Assembly: GCA_037577475.1 (NCBI GenBank)
Contig: CM075194.1
Span: 23,775,992-23,839,991, forward strand
DNA from: Chaunax sp. Z400
Taxonomy: Eukaryota > Chordata > Actinopteri > Lophiiformes > Chaunacidae
Direction: 5' to 3'
Length of the DNA stretch: 64,000 nt
Made by a program: the position numbers and the translations under genes
In this document: positions 13,701-28,700 of the stretch, piece after piece
How positions within the stretch are numbered: position 1 is the stretch's first letter
Layout: each line of letters starts with the position of its first letter
Notes under the pieces: generated by a model
Databases searched by the model: none
Told to the model about the DNA's origin: nothing
What the model saw: only the letters and a program-made list of their open reading frames with translations

Positions 13701-16700
13701 ATGTAACTACTGGCAAGTGACTGCAGGATGTGGGAATTTAAAAGGTTAAGAAGCTTTTCACAAGCAAATGAACAATAATTATTGTTGGCAGAGGTAATAA
13801 CTTTTACTAGAGTCATTACCTCTGCCAACAAGAGTTGGAGGAGGTTATGTGATCACACATGTTTGATTGTCTGCTTGTTTCTTTGTCCCCAACGGTATCT
13901 CAAAAAAAGACATTTTATCAGATTTTTTTGCAGGTTTGCAGTTCAGGAGGTTTTGATATCAAGAACGTACAGGCAATGGATCAAAACCCGAGAGCAGTCC
14001 AAACAGCCGTCAAAAACAGATCCGGTACACAGGTAAACCTGATCCATCAACAATGGACTGGCAAGGAACAGGAAGAATCACTCAGGCTACATAAAGAGGG
14101 AGGAGAGGGTAACACGGGTGAAACAAGAAACGGGTGAGAACAATCAGACAATCACATTGGAGGGGAAATGCAGATGAAACCAGGAGAAAAACACAAAGAA
14201 CAAGAAACAACAAACAGGGAATCCACAGCCTCACAAGGAGAGGGAAGGACGACCAATCAGAGAGAGGGGAACCAACAGGGCTAACTAGATCAGAAGAAAA
14301 GACAGGAAGTGAATAATGATAGCAAGACATGGGGAAAAGTACTCTCAAAATAAAACAGGACAAAACACACTAAATAGAGAACCAGAGGTTGTGATTGGTC
14401 CCTTGATTATTCATGTGTTTTGGGGCGTAACATGAAATAAACCAATCAGGTATGTCTTATCCTGGTGCGTTGCCATTTTAACAGCCCCTGTCATCTCACT
14501 CAGGGATGTGGTCCTTGGCCAGTGGACCCTCTGCCCCCCATCTTCTCCCAATCCCTTTTCAAATGCATTAATAACTGATGAGGAAGAGGAGAGCTGCTTC
14601 GCATCACTGTGTGTGTAATAATTCTCCTAATGCGGCACAGATTGCAGCACAGATTGGGCCAACCAGGTCAAAGAAATTATCATTCTGATAAATAGAGGAT
14701 GGTATACAGGTGGGTAAACTAATACATGACTCCCAATCTGCAGAGAGTCCAGTTCTTTTAAACATCCAAAAGGTCACTCACACAGTCCAGGGTCACAGAG
14801 ACATCGTTTGGAAAAAAGCAGCCATCATGCTGATGAATCCTGCAGTAAAATGTTCATGTGGGTGTGACTCTCTAATTTATTCAGTTGGGTGGCAGGTATA
14901 GATGAAAACACATCCTCTAACTAGCAGAAGAAAATGTTGCGCCATTGACTTTAGACTGGTGCTGTGTCCCAAATCACATACTTCCATACTCAAAGTGGCC
15001 AGTTTGAGTGTATGAGTGCAGTATGCCAAAATGCATGTATACTTCAAGTACCCGGATGGCACACTCAAAATGACCCATGAAATGAGTGTGGAACGATGGA
15101 CACCCTCTCACCCTCAATGACCGCCATCTTTGCTACGTAGCAGGAAGGGGAGGGGCTTACGAGACTTATTAAGCTTGTGAAAATTACAGGCGAGGAAGAA
15201 CAACAGCAACAAATAAATAAGAGTACGATTACATACCCTTAAATTGACAAATAAAAGTACCCTTTCAGATGAAATGTGGAGCACATTGAGCCGTTCATTT
15301 TGGTCAAATTGAAAAAGCCGGCAGATATTTTTGAAAGTGACGTGAGGTTCACGGTCAAATGTTGCGGCTGTCATTTCCAGTAAGTACACCGCGGCAGTAT
15401 TCGATTTGAGACAACACTACTCTGTTGAAATTCAAGCACTACGGAGGTAAGTATACTTACATCCAGTATACTACATTTGAGTATACTAACAGGAGTATGT
15501 GATTTGGGACACAGCACAGTTTTTTCTTGGTCAATAATGCAATCACTTCCTGCTGCCTCAAGATGGCAACGTGTCAAGAACGCACCTGACCACGCCTCAT
15601 TTATGGACCAACTGTCCCAGCGGTAAACAGATGGGTGCAAGTTCATTTGCCCCGGATGTGAAAATGACATTTGCATCAGTCGAATACTACTAATGCGCCG
15701 CTTTGTGTCGTGCAGAACATAAAGCCCTATGATCTAAACTCTCTGAGGGTTTGTGCCATGGCCAAACTACATACCCTGTGATGACGCTCAGTTTAATACC
15801 ACATGTAAGAGCAATCAGCGCTACAAGACTTCTTTGTATACACTCACCAAAAACAAACACTATAAATATCCCCCAGCATGTTTACTTATATGGGATATAT
15901 CACTGTATTACATAGACTAATAGGATATATAAATGTGGTATTTAGCAACTGCTTTTCATTTGACATGGACACAGCATCTGAATGGACTGTCTGCACAGTG
16001 TCTCTGTGTTTATATTGCAGCATTCCTGGCCCTCGGTGCCTGCTTCATGTGCCAGAATAAGTATTTTAGGTTTTATCAGCTTCTCATTACTAACAAATTA
16101 CAGGTTTAATACACTGTACTGTCTGACGTTGCTTTACTGACAGGATTACACTGGGCCACTTGGGGGAACTTTTGAAGTAAACTTCTAAATGCACACAATG
16201 ATGACATTGTTTAGAAAGAAGACCAAGTAGGGAATTCTGGGATGTCAGACTGTTTGCTATGCAGCAAAATATAGACACCAAGGATTTGTCCTGTCCCACA
16301 GGTAACCTGTGTGTACTCCTAATTCATCACTAAGACGATGCTTCCAGCAGGTCAGGAGGACTTTCACATTAATAGAGTCCACATCTGTGAAACATTTGTC
16401 TAAGTTATACGGTACTTTATTAATCCCCGTGGGACAGTTTTGACCCATTATTATATATTTCTAAGTGAGCGGTCAAGGATTACCTTGTAGGTAAAATACA
16501 TTTATTTTGGACTGGGAGAAAGTCCCCATTATCACAGAAAGAACATGATAACTCTTATAAAAAAAAGTTCATCATCTTAAAGAGTTGGTTGACCCAAATT
16601 AGAAACAACAATAACAATAAACAAACCATAAAAAGGAACACAGCATCTGGGTTTTGAAATGTCCATCTCTAAGACTTCTGCCACCAACTCATGGACATAA

Positions 16701-19700
16701 ATAAACACAGAATGCATGTCTTCATTTCCTCACACTTTAGAATCTTGCTCTGTTAAAGTCATTTGGAGACAGATTCTGTGCTGTCAATCATCATGACAAC
16801 CCCGCCTTCTTTTTATAGCACCAAATAACTATTTTAAACCAGCTCTATTATATTCATTTTCACTTGAACATAGATTTGAAGAACTACCTAAAATGACAGA
16901 AACAATCTTTGAACCAAATACATTTGATTGTTTGAGTTTGGCTCATGTCCCATCTAATAACATGGAGGGGGAGGGGGAGGAGGTTATGACCTTTACTGCA
17001 GCTTTCCATCAGAGGACGAGATGCTCTGGCTTCACTTTTAGGAAGCTGTCAAGTTGTCCATCTTTATATACAGACAATGCACCACTGGAATACAGTACCA
17101 GAGGGTTTGACATGTGTGGATGGATCTTACAGCAAGTAGAAGAAAAACATCTGTTTTTAAGGATGGAGACTGTGTCCCTGCTCTACTCTGGATGGTCCAC
17201 ATCCCTGAGTATTTGTGTGGCACAAAAACTAAAGTACATTTTTTTGTCAGAAGGTTTGGTATTAGAATTTCCCACAGTCTGTACTTTTTGATCAAATGCA
17301 TCTCTGGTGTAAGTGATCAAGAGGATCCACTAGGTGTCAGTAATAGCCATGTGGCCAGGTCAAGTGCTTGTACACTTGATGCAATGCCTGTCTGCTACTG
17401 TAGACAACAACAGAGTGTCATCTTCAGAATGAACACCTCCAGGCCATGAACTGGTTAAAAAAACGACAGCTGAAGTGGATCACTTTGAGCTGATGATGAC
17501 GGCAAAGCCACTGACAAAACAACATAATCTGACTGCCTAATTAAAACGTTTTCTGTTTAAAAAATACAGAAAGATTATTTATTGTGCTCTTAAAATGCTT
17601 TATATTTTTGTTTTGTTTTTTCAAATGATTTAAAATGATTTCATTTTGAAATATAAGTTGTGTATACATTTTTTCAGTTTAATATGGTGACATTTCAAAT
17701 TAGAGCTGGCACGAGGTACTGTTATTTTTTTTTAACCATTGCATTTAAGGCAAATATCAGACCCTCTCTTACAGGTTGAAGGTGTCCTGTTCATTTGATA
17801 GTAAATTAACCTTTTTCTGTACTGCAAATGCAGCGAAAAAAACACGTTTCAAAACGTGTTCATATGGACATTTGGGTTCTGATTCTGATTGAGTATCACA
17901 ACAGTATTGTTTCAGTTTCAAGTATCGTTTTGGTATTGTGTATTTCTTTACTAAACTTGGTATCAAAGTCAAAATGTTAGTATCATAACAACACAACTGT
18001 GGACAGCATTCATTCTACAGAAAGGAATAGTCACAATTATTTGGGGAAGGAGGTGAAGTCATATCTCTAAACCAGGGCAACTAAAAGCAGGATTATCTCC
18101 ATGGCTAGAAATAACTCCTTGTAAGTTTAAGGACACCAGTGCAGTGCCCCTTCTATGCATCGTTTGTTTGGCCTGGGGTATTGTTTCAGCTTTCTTGAGA
18201 AACACTCATAGAAATAGCTTCTCACTTCATGCTTCGTTGGGCCCCCAACATACACCTAACATGATAAATACTGAGCAACTTTAAAAATGTATATTTTTAA
18301 GAACCCAGTATTTTCCTTTCACTTGTCCTAATCTATTGGAACAAACAGACATGTTATATGTAGAAATTACTTTTTTAAGTACTCAAAATCAAAACATGTT
18401 AAATCATGAATAACTATCAATTAGTAAAGCATTTTCATTTACAGTCATTGGTGCATTTCAGGGTAAATGATGGCGGTGGTGTGATTTATGATTGAAAGCA
18501 CCTGGCCAATGCAATAAAAACCCAGGTATAATTAATATCCTACTAAAACAACCGATGATGTCACGGCTTCCACAAACTTACATGACCAGGCAGTTGGGAT
18601 GCTGATGATGGTCTGAACTCTACAGACACGTGTAACACAGATGGTACAGATGTTATGGCTCATTGCACTGTGGAGGCAGATCACATTAAGTGACATTAAG
18701 TCACATTAAGTCCAGAGTTAACTTCCACAGAGCTGATGGTCGTAGGCGTGTGTATCGTCACCGTGGGGAACGCTATCCTGCAGCATACATTCAGGAAGTG
18801 GACAGTTTTGATGGTGATGTCATGATGTGGGGAACCATTGCTGATGGATGGCATTCAGACCTTGTCCACATCCATGGTGCACTGACAGCTATCTGTTACT
18901 GAGATACGGTCCTAGGTCCACATGTCATTCCCAGGATACAGCAATGAGGCATCACCTTCATGCATGACAATGCCAGACCACATGTGGTCTACCTACCTGG
19001 ACCAGAACAATGTCGCTGTCACAGCACTGCAGGAAGAACGGCATGTCATCCTACAAGTCCAGATTAACATCTTATCCATTCAGGAGGTGTAGAGTAGTGA
19101 TAAATGCTGGAGTTGGTCACACAGTACTTTCTGTTGTTGTTGTTCTCTGTATCAGCGTCCACACTTTTTGACTCGTAAACACTAAGGCAAGAACCAATAA
19201 TTTGTACAAAACTGATTTCTCTGTGTGGTTAGAGTGTAAATAAAGATGTGTGAACCATAATATGCCTTTGATATTTAATATGAACAGGATTGCATGAAAT
19301 CCGACAAAATTATGCATTTTTACTGTTGCTCAGTATAGTTTAATTATCCAGCAATGCAATAGTCTATGATGTTGGTGCAAAAGCTGACAGTATAATCTTA
19401 TTGCCTCAATTAAAAAGTGACGACTTCTATCAGAAACATGTTAAAAAAGTCAACAGGACGTATGGTGCTGTGCGATCTTTTTGCTGTCTTGACAAAATGC
19501 TCCGGTGTTTTCACTTCAAGTGTTCATGCAGATCACTTTTACTGATAAAACACGTCCAGTTTGCAGAGCTTACTGGGCACCACATCGTCCGGTCTCTTTC
19601 TAAAATACTTCCACACTTTAGATGATCTAGGGTGAAGATTTTTAGCAGCAGCTTGTTCTACAGTGGAATCATGCTTTAACCCATGGATGTGCTGTTTTGG

Positions 19701-22700
19701 ACCGGGGGTGCAGTCATCTTGGCGAGGCGCCGTTGTCATGACCGATAACGTCACTGATATTGGTAAGTCCAAGCTCCCGTTTCTGCACAGAGTGCTGTTT
19801 GCCTTAGTATTCTAAATGTATTAATATTAAGCATGTCACATACAGCACTTCCTTGGGCCCCCAGCAACTCACATACCAAGTTTGAAGTAGACCAGATGAA
19901 CGGTTCTCAACATAGGAGAATTACATACAGACAGAGATTCTTTGTGTTATAATTAGATATATTTCTGTATATATTTCTCATCTTTTGATGCAGTGCCTTA
20001 ATTACACAAGAATATGCCTGCGTTTAATTTGGACCCCATTCTCTATTGCATGGTGCTACACTTTCTCCTGATCACAGCACAGGCTTTAAAAAATGACAAC
20101 AGTCTTAAAAATTCAAAATGCTTGTAAAAATTAGACGAGTAAAAATAGAATAAAGCTTTTTAAAGTACCTGTTTTCATGTACTGCGTTGCTCGTCCTCTG
20201 TGGTCCGCAGACGCCGTGCTTGCATCCGTCGACTGTGGCGGTGGTGAGGCACTCCGGGAGGATTGGCTCTGGCCGTTGGTGACGTTAACAAGCTGGGCAG
20301 CTTTCTGGGCCCTTTTTTTCTCCTTCTTCAACATCTTCACTAGGATACCTGAAGGCACTGAGTTAAGGACTGTCTTTACTTTACTTTAGAATGTGTCGCA
20401 CACATAAACAACACGATCATTTTACAATTACATTCAAACCACTTTTCAGGAATTGAGGACGTCTAGACAGTTGTTATGTTGTCATACTGATTTGTCATGA
20501 AAGTTAGCCCCAATGTGACAAAATATAGTAAAAGTCTAATATCCATAGTGAATTCTTAAATGCAGAGAGCTTCACTGTGGGTACATACTAGTCAGTGTTG
20601 ACATGTGCTCAGCGTCTGACCGTCTCAGGAAGACGTCATGGTGTGGGATCAATCAAATTGAGAGAAGAGGGGTCAGAGAGGCTAAAGAGACGCTAAGATT
20701 CCACAAAATCTTCTCCTACTCATGAGACTGTATGTATGTATCTGTCTGCATGAGTACAAGTGTAGATGTGTCGGTTACGTCTTGGTGTGCTTGAGTGAGT
20801 CTGACAGACAGAAGTGAGTGTCCACAAGTAGAGGGCAAAAAACAAGAACTCCTGCTAAGATTCTGTTCACACTTGAATCGCCATTACCTCTATGACTGAT
20901 GACGATGTAGTATAAATGTTTCCACTGGTCGGTGCTTTCAACTCTGTAGTGCTACAGACCTTTTTCACAGCAGACATTTTGACATGAAATATCAGATGAC
21001 CATAGTTTTAATTAAGGTTGTGTTCGATTTAGTGCAGCAGAGCCTTTCCAGTGAATCAACATGGAGAATAACTCTGACTGTCCCTGTGTTGGAAACATAC
21101 ATACTCAGTATGTACTGCATACTGCCTACTGAACACATCAATAAGTGTGTCATTACCATGCCATTACTCAAGCGTTACACACCTCTGTATCACATGACTG
21201 TATTGATTACAGAAAATAAAAATGTAAAATAAATAGAATAAATACAGGGATACAGTAGATAGAAATGTTGCTGTCTGCTGTGCTGGCTGCAGTCGTCTCT
21301 GTGACTGTGGGGATACAGAGGGTTCTGTATGCCAGCCAGCTTGCCTATTGACCAGATGGTTCGCTAGCTAGCCAACCTGGCAGTTTTGGAGCTGCTCAAA
21401 TTTTTTATTCACTGGCAATTTTTGTGAAATTGCCAATATCGAATGGATAAGAAACACAATTCATATCACTGGGGACACAGGGACTGTGTTTACACTACTA
21501 TGTCATGTTAAAATTGCTGTTGTGTAAAAGGTCGGTTGTGTATTTAATTGCCTCCCTCTTACTGAGACCGCTTTCAACTGCCTTTACATGGTTTTCAATA
21601 AGAACAGCACATATTCATTCAGCGCCCTCAAATCTGAATATCAAACCGATGCCTGGTTGCTAAACTTCATGACTCGTGGAGTGATTCTTAACTGTGTCAT
21701 AACAGCACACTGCTATTTCTACTACTGGTGAGGAACGAGAGGACAGTGGTAGCAGAAGTGATTTTTTTGCAATCAAAACCACTGGCAGGGAGAAAATTGT
21801 AACTGAGTGCACTAGCGACATATGGGAAAAAGGTAGAAAGAAAAGCACGGTCAAGACATTTCACAGAAAGTTGCCAAGATTGCTTTTAAGATGTCAACAG
21901 AGACTAAGGAATCCAAGCTGGTGTGGGGTTAGCAGGTACAGCACAGGGGCAAAAGCTTAGCTGAATTTATTCTAAAGGAGTACCCAAGCCTGTCGTCATC
22001 TCCCTATACATTACTGACATGAATAAAACCTCACAGTCTCATAAAATATTCATTCAGCTTCTGACCAATGTGTCTGTTTTTCCACTATAAGAGAACGTGT
22101 GCTCGATGGCCTAATCACAACCCATAATTTAGAGGCAACGCATGAGTCTGTTCTGCGAGCATCATGAGATTAGCAGACATCCAGTTGTGGCCAGACTGAA
22201 TCTATGGTGGTCAGCAGATCATTTGGAAGGTAAGAAAAAAAAAGTCATTATTTTGAATGATAAATGGAAATAGTTTTGGAGCTGGAGGCGTTCAATTACA
22301 TTCCTGTCAGACAACACAAAGGAGATGTCAGTGGGAACAATAACATATAGTTTCCAATGAAACCAACCATACAGTCGCTCAGGGCTGCCAAAATCTAACC
22401 CGACACAATTCTAAATGACCTGTAGAAGCCAAGTTCTGCAAAGAAATATGACAAGTCATTACTTCAGACTCTTATTCGTCAGGTTTTTTCACTATTGGCA
22501 TCTGATATCTTCGCACATGCTAAACTATAACACAAACTTCTAGTATATGATGAACATTTCTCTTGGAGGTTACACATTAGGTCTGTGGGCTGCTTCACAT
22601 GCCATGCCCTCAAAATGTGGTCAAACACGGCTCATGATGTGGATTTAATCTCTCCTTCTCATCTTTCTTGTCACTCTCTATTATGCTATCCAATGAAGAA

Positions 22701-25700
22701 GACATAACAGGAAATAAAGAAAATGCCTTTAAAATTACCGCAGCTGGCAAAGGCGCAAAGCCAATCTCAGTGCTGCCACAAATTGTTCCAATTTCCATGT
22801 ACCATACAATATAAGTAATAGCAAAATTAAAGGAAGATATTTTATCCTCCTCTTTATATTATAATTACAGCATTAGAAGAGGGTTTGAGCATGTGTGTCT
22901 CAAAAGTCCAGCTACAAACTGAAAATCCACCAGCTCTTAGTGTGTCGCCAGTTTAGGGTGTTCTGTTAGAAAAGGTGGATTCCAAACTGATCTGGTGAAC
23001 TTGAGTTCAGCGTCATTCTCTGGGGAAGATGTCAGCTTTGCCAACATGATAACTCATATATAACAGAACACTTAAAGAAGTATTTCTCAGCTGAAAAGGT
23101 GTTGTTGTAATAAAATGAAGCTGTCTTTGATGTATTTCTGACATTGGTGTCACACAGAAAACACAACCAGAATGCACCGTGCTGCATCAGAACAATAAAG
23201 GCTGCGACTGATGGCAGAAGTAATGCAAGTTGGGCGATGCTTGGTTTTGTCTCGTCTGTCCTGAAACAGTTTGACGGCTGGCTGGTAACAATGATCTCGT
23301 ATTGAGTTCTTAAACTCTTGGCTGCATCTCTGACTACTTCAAATTCGTACATTCCTTAATGGGTATAAAGTTCTAAAAAAAAGTCCCAGTGTGGGTGAGC
23401 TACACAGTTCACTCACAGCCAAGCAAGTCATAAAATCATCCCAGTTCTTGCATTGATTATCACACTGCACAATGTGTTTGCCTATTCATGAACACTATAA
23501 CAGGACCAGTAACGCTGATTTCATACAGAGCCTGTTGAGTCCCTTCATCAGATGAAGGAGATACAGAAGTAATACAACTTTCAAACTTTGAGGAATTTAA
23601 GTGTTGAAACATCAGGATAGAATTTACTTTTCAAAGCAGGTTTAATATACTTGATTCTTTTTTTCAATAAGCACAGAAGGACTTTTTAAATTTAGGTTCC
23701 CATTTCTGGTATTCCTATTTTCTCCAAAGCCTTTTCTCACTAATAAAGCACAACATGTTAAACTGCTGGTGGCACTGTATGAAAGGTGGGGACCACCACT
23801 GTCATTGTTTGTCCTGGGAGAACAAAAACCCATCTGGTGGGTGTCAAAATAGTTCACTGGCTGAGACAAATTGCCATCACCACAGCCATGCTGCTAGTGT
23901 GGCTGAAAATATTCATAAACACCTTTAGACCAGTATTTAAACTACTAAAGCTTTAAGACCCAAAGATTTATTTCAGCAGACAAGGCTTAAGAGTCTATGA
24001 GCAATCTATTTTATTACATTATTATGACTGGGTGGAATGTTGAGCTCTAATGTGTCGATGTAACAACTCATACTAAGCAATGACCAGAGCTGTTAAGGGA
24101 GTCAGGAAACCTTTGCCAGTTCAGTAAACACACTGTGAGATAACCTTTTTGCCTCATCGCTGTTGCAAATATGACTTAGAAGTAGCCAAATGTGTCTTGA
24201 TACATTCTGCAGCACTTCTGAGCCAAAAGAATACAAATCAGAATAAACTGCTAGATGTGAATAGCACCATTCACCTTTTCTACTGGAAAATGTTGTAGCT
24301 TTATGTCCTTGGATCACTGTCAGTACAAAATATTTCCTCTTCAGTTGTTCAACGTTCCAAATGGAATTCTTACTACTGTCAAGCCCCTTTATGATCGGTC
24401 CACAGAGGATGAGCAGTAAAATACTCAAATATTTCTGAGGTAAGTACAAACTCCAGTTCTAACATTGAAATTTAAAATCGTACATATTATATAATATTAT
24501 AGCAATGCTTCTTGAACTATACTGAGCTGAATTTCCAAAGATGAGTGTGTACAGTCAGGAGTATTGTTGCTTCAGGGTAACTAAACCAAGACGTTTGGCT
24601 ACATTTGTGCGAACATTTTACCATTGTGCACCTAAAACTGACAAAAATCATGTAGGTAAAATCCTGCAGTCAGTTAGTGTGAGAACATCTAAGACCATGA
24701 GTTCAAGAGTTTGCTGCTAAATAATGGTCTGGTTAATGAAAGGAAATACCCAATTAATGTTCGTATTTTTACATGAAGTCTGTGGTAGACGATGCTTATT
24801 GTAGTGAATTGCTAATCTTAAGGCAGTTTCAAGTGTTTTCTAACTTACTGTCATGCCACACTGACCTGATATGAAATCTGACTTCTTGGGAGATAGGAGT
24901 CAATCTCAAAGAAGTATGTAATGCTCAAAAAGTGGGATTTACTGAAAGTAAACAAGTATCTGTAGAAAAGAACAGAAGCTTATTTGGAAAAATGTAATGG
25001 ATAGTATGAATATATGGACTCCATATAGTGGGTAAAGGATATAATAATAATGTAGATTGCTACGAAGGACTAAACCAAACAATGTTTCAAGATATATGTC
25101 AGACTGTACAACATTTCATCACAGTGACAAAATGTTACCTGGCATTAGGCCAATCATGAACAAAATTTTTTTTAAAAACATATGTGAGTTATCTCTGTCA
25201 GCTCAATCAGCTAATTATCTGTATCCATGTCCATACTCTGAAGGGGCGGGGCTTATACCAGAAGTGAAAGGTACTTAGAGAGGAAGTTGATATAAGTTGG
25301 TTAGAAGTTGCTGTAGTTATTATTTATTAGAAAACTATTGATAGGATAGCCTCAGAATTGAGATTCAGATCAACGGTTTTGATCACAAGAGAAATAAATC
25401 TATTTACAGAAGTTCTTCATAAACTTGAATTAATAAACACAAAACACATGCAGTACCAAGAAGTAAGACATAAGATACAGTGACTAGTTTCCACAGTAAA
25501 CATAACTTTTACTTTTACAATGAAATGTTAACAGAGTGATGCTACTGTCTGTGATCACAGGGCTTTATAACAAGCTCATATGCATTCAGCCTTGTGACTG
25601 TATTCTGGTCTAAGGTATTCAGTAATATAGGAAGGAGATGATGAGGTGGAAGAAAAGCAGCTAGAGATCAAGCTGTAAATTTGGACTGCACCGCGGCAGT

Positions 25701-28700
25701 ACGAGCAAAGTTCTCCAATAACTCTGCTGCAGACGATAAAGCAGAGTACAGTAAGCTTTTGGATGTGGTTACCTTGTGATGGACGCGTCACTACTACAGC
25801 GTAACCTCAGGTTTTCTATTAGATCTATTAGATTAGTCAGGAGACAGGTATAGCAATGTGTATCCTCTCCAGCTCCACTATCTTGTCCAAATATGGTCAC
25901 TTCTATTTTCAGAAAACCAAAGCAGTCGTCCACAAACCAATGGATGGGGTCACAGTGGCTCGGTCCACTATACATTATACACAGTAGCAGACCACGAGAG
26001 GCTTGTATCTGGACCACAAAGCCATCTGACATATCACAAAAAAAAGATTTGTAACTTTTCTCATCAGAGAGATTTTGAACAGGCACGATGAGGCCAGCAT
26101 AGTAGAGCCACTTGAGTCCTAATGGGTCCTACTACTGCTAGGCTTCTAACATAGGCTGCTACATACGTCGCACACTATGATCAGCACAGAGGAACGTAAC
26201 ATGATGAAAGGTGGCGGCATCAAAATTGAGAAAAGTTGACAATAAAAAAGACTTTATGTAGTTCTCCTTTGAGGATGTTATGTTTTCACGAGCTGAAAAT
26301 AATTTATTCGCACTGAAAATTCAGAGATAAAGAGTTTATTGTATTTTTCTTTAGTGTTTTTGTTCAATGAAAATGTGAACTTAACTGATTTCTTCTGTCT
26401 GGCAAAAAGTATGAGTATGTATGTTCACACCTCAGCAGGGGAGGAGGGTTGACTTACTGTACTGGACCTCTCCAGTCTCCAGTTCTAAATTATGGTCCTG
26501 TACTTTTACAATATAAACACTGTGGACAGCTGTGCACAATGGCTCTGCACTCTGGGTCAATACTTCCTGTAAACAAGAGGCTGCAGATATCAGATGGCTG
26601 CAGGGGTTTAACCACTGAAGGAGAAGCTTCAGAGAGGAAACAACATCACCACTAGATGCCACTGAATCCTTCTCTCCACTGGTCCTTTAAAAGATTTGTT
26701 TTTAACAGTGAGGAGACAAACCTTATGGCAGAAAAGGATGAATGTAATAACAGTTAGGAACAAAAGATGAGTTGGGAAAATCCTGCATCAGACAACTCTG
26801 TGTGGCGTAAAAGACAAAGGTTCTACCATAAAACCATAAACTTTGGTTATGTTTTGGTCGTTCATTTACACAATAATGGCATTTTGGGGGACTGAAAACG
26901 CAAACGTTTGAAAACGGGTTTCAGAGTGTAATCTTTTTAAAATGCCACCGTTATCATACCCGTGGCAAAACACCTAATTTGCATCCATGGACAGAACGAC
27001 AACATAAGAACAAAGTCGGACTGTCTGGTTTTGTTTGTGCTACAGACTGTAGAGTTTATTAAAGCTTCACCTATGTAGATTTGCTGCACCACTACTGTGA
27101 TCTTCTTCTGTGGAGTTGAGTCACCAACTTCTACCCTGGGATCCATACTAAAGCATATTCAGCCATTCCTGCAGATCAATGTGCACGAGGATCGTTTCCA
27201 AAGTGTGAACATGTCATGTGAACACAGAACTTTATTTAGAATGCACAGGAAAAACGTTTCCATTTTTAGCAAATCAGATGTCGTGTAAACGGGGCCTTGG
27301 GGAAAAGTGAAGGCTGTCATGTATGCTACAGGCAGCTGCTGAGGAAAGATCCCCTTAATCTAAAGCACACACTCAAATTCAAACATTTCTTTATATTTTA
27401 AATGGTATATTTTTAACAAAAATGACAGCATGTGTTAATTTTCCTCACTCCCTCACTGGACCTCATGGAATTTTAATCAATAATATTCCTGCTCTATGTT
27501 ATGATAACTTCTTTGTTGGATGATGTGCTACAGATATTTCTCTTTCTCAGGCAATATAGTTGTCATTTTAAGACCATTTAATGCCATTAAAGTGATAATA
27601 TAGAAGCAAAATAATGCAGATATGCCCTTACAAAGAGTAATGAACTTTCAACATCTAAGAGTATTCAGACATTGGAATTAGAATGTGAAAAATATTCAAA
27701 TATTTTAAGTAAATAAAACTACTGACTCCATGCCTCAGGTGCAGAGTGAACCATGAATGAGAACACACAGGAGCAGGCTGTAGGGACACACCCTTTTGTT
27801 TTGTAGGGAACCTTCCTGTTAAACAAACCCTGTGAGGTCTCAGTGTTGGTCTGGGGGCATTAAGGCTGCAGTACAGGAACCAGTGGTTCCCAGTAATGGT
27901 TTTAACATAGTAGGGGGTAAGGCAGTCAGTATACAGACATGCTAAGCATGGTAATTAGCTAGCAGATACAAGCTTCAGTTGTAGGTATGAATTTAGATAG
28001 TTATTAGGCTGGAGATGCTGTCACCCCTGCAGGGTCAGTCCACACAAACTATATAGTGTTATAGCAGACAGACCACGCTGAATGAGGGAGTCACACTTTA
28101 GTCAATTGAAACTCAACATACAAACTTCACAATGAAAGAACAAAGAGGAACAATATGCTGGGTGAAGCGTATGTAGCGTAATACTGTCTGAAATATGTGC
28201 TTTTCATCACGCAGAGAACCAATTTTTGTAATTATATGAGCATCATGTGAAAAGCAGTGTATGGCATTTTGAGAGGGAAAATTTGCAAAGAGGACAGGAT
28301 TTCACATTACGCATTCTTGGTCCAAGAAATACTAGCATGAAATATCTGCATGATAATATTGTATTTATTTTGGAGGGCTGAGCTCTTTGTGGCTAAATAA
28401 TCAAGCAGACATTTCAATCTTTCCGAGTAATGTACTGTTTAATGACAAGCCGCAGCAAGAGGAGTTGAAGAAAGAATAATCCCATAAATCCATTACAAAT
28501 ATCAGATTCAAACGCAAATACCATAATGATGATGAATGGCAATTATGATTAACTGCAGTCATTAGATAAAGACCTATCTGAGCATACACTAAAACAACAC
28601 TTATGTGTATTTTGAGGCCCTGGTAATAAATGACAGACTATACATATTTCATAATTTATGTGTAGAGTGTTGCATTCCAACTATGCACAGACAGGCGTAT

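Larger units (their letters stand above)
10261..20168 (-). other. kif6 intron 13
   Basis: Largest intron, about 9.9 kb. From left to right it contains a degenerate dispersed repeat (10985-11260), a hairpin-ended repeat (13783-13950), an A/G-rich repeat fragment (13950-14420), a TIR-bounded MITE (14959-15517), a Tc1-like pseudogene (18640-19320) and a short dispersed repeat (19830-19955). No additional kif6 exon is needed for frame across it. Confidence 0.7.
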
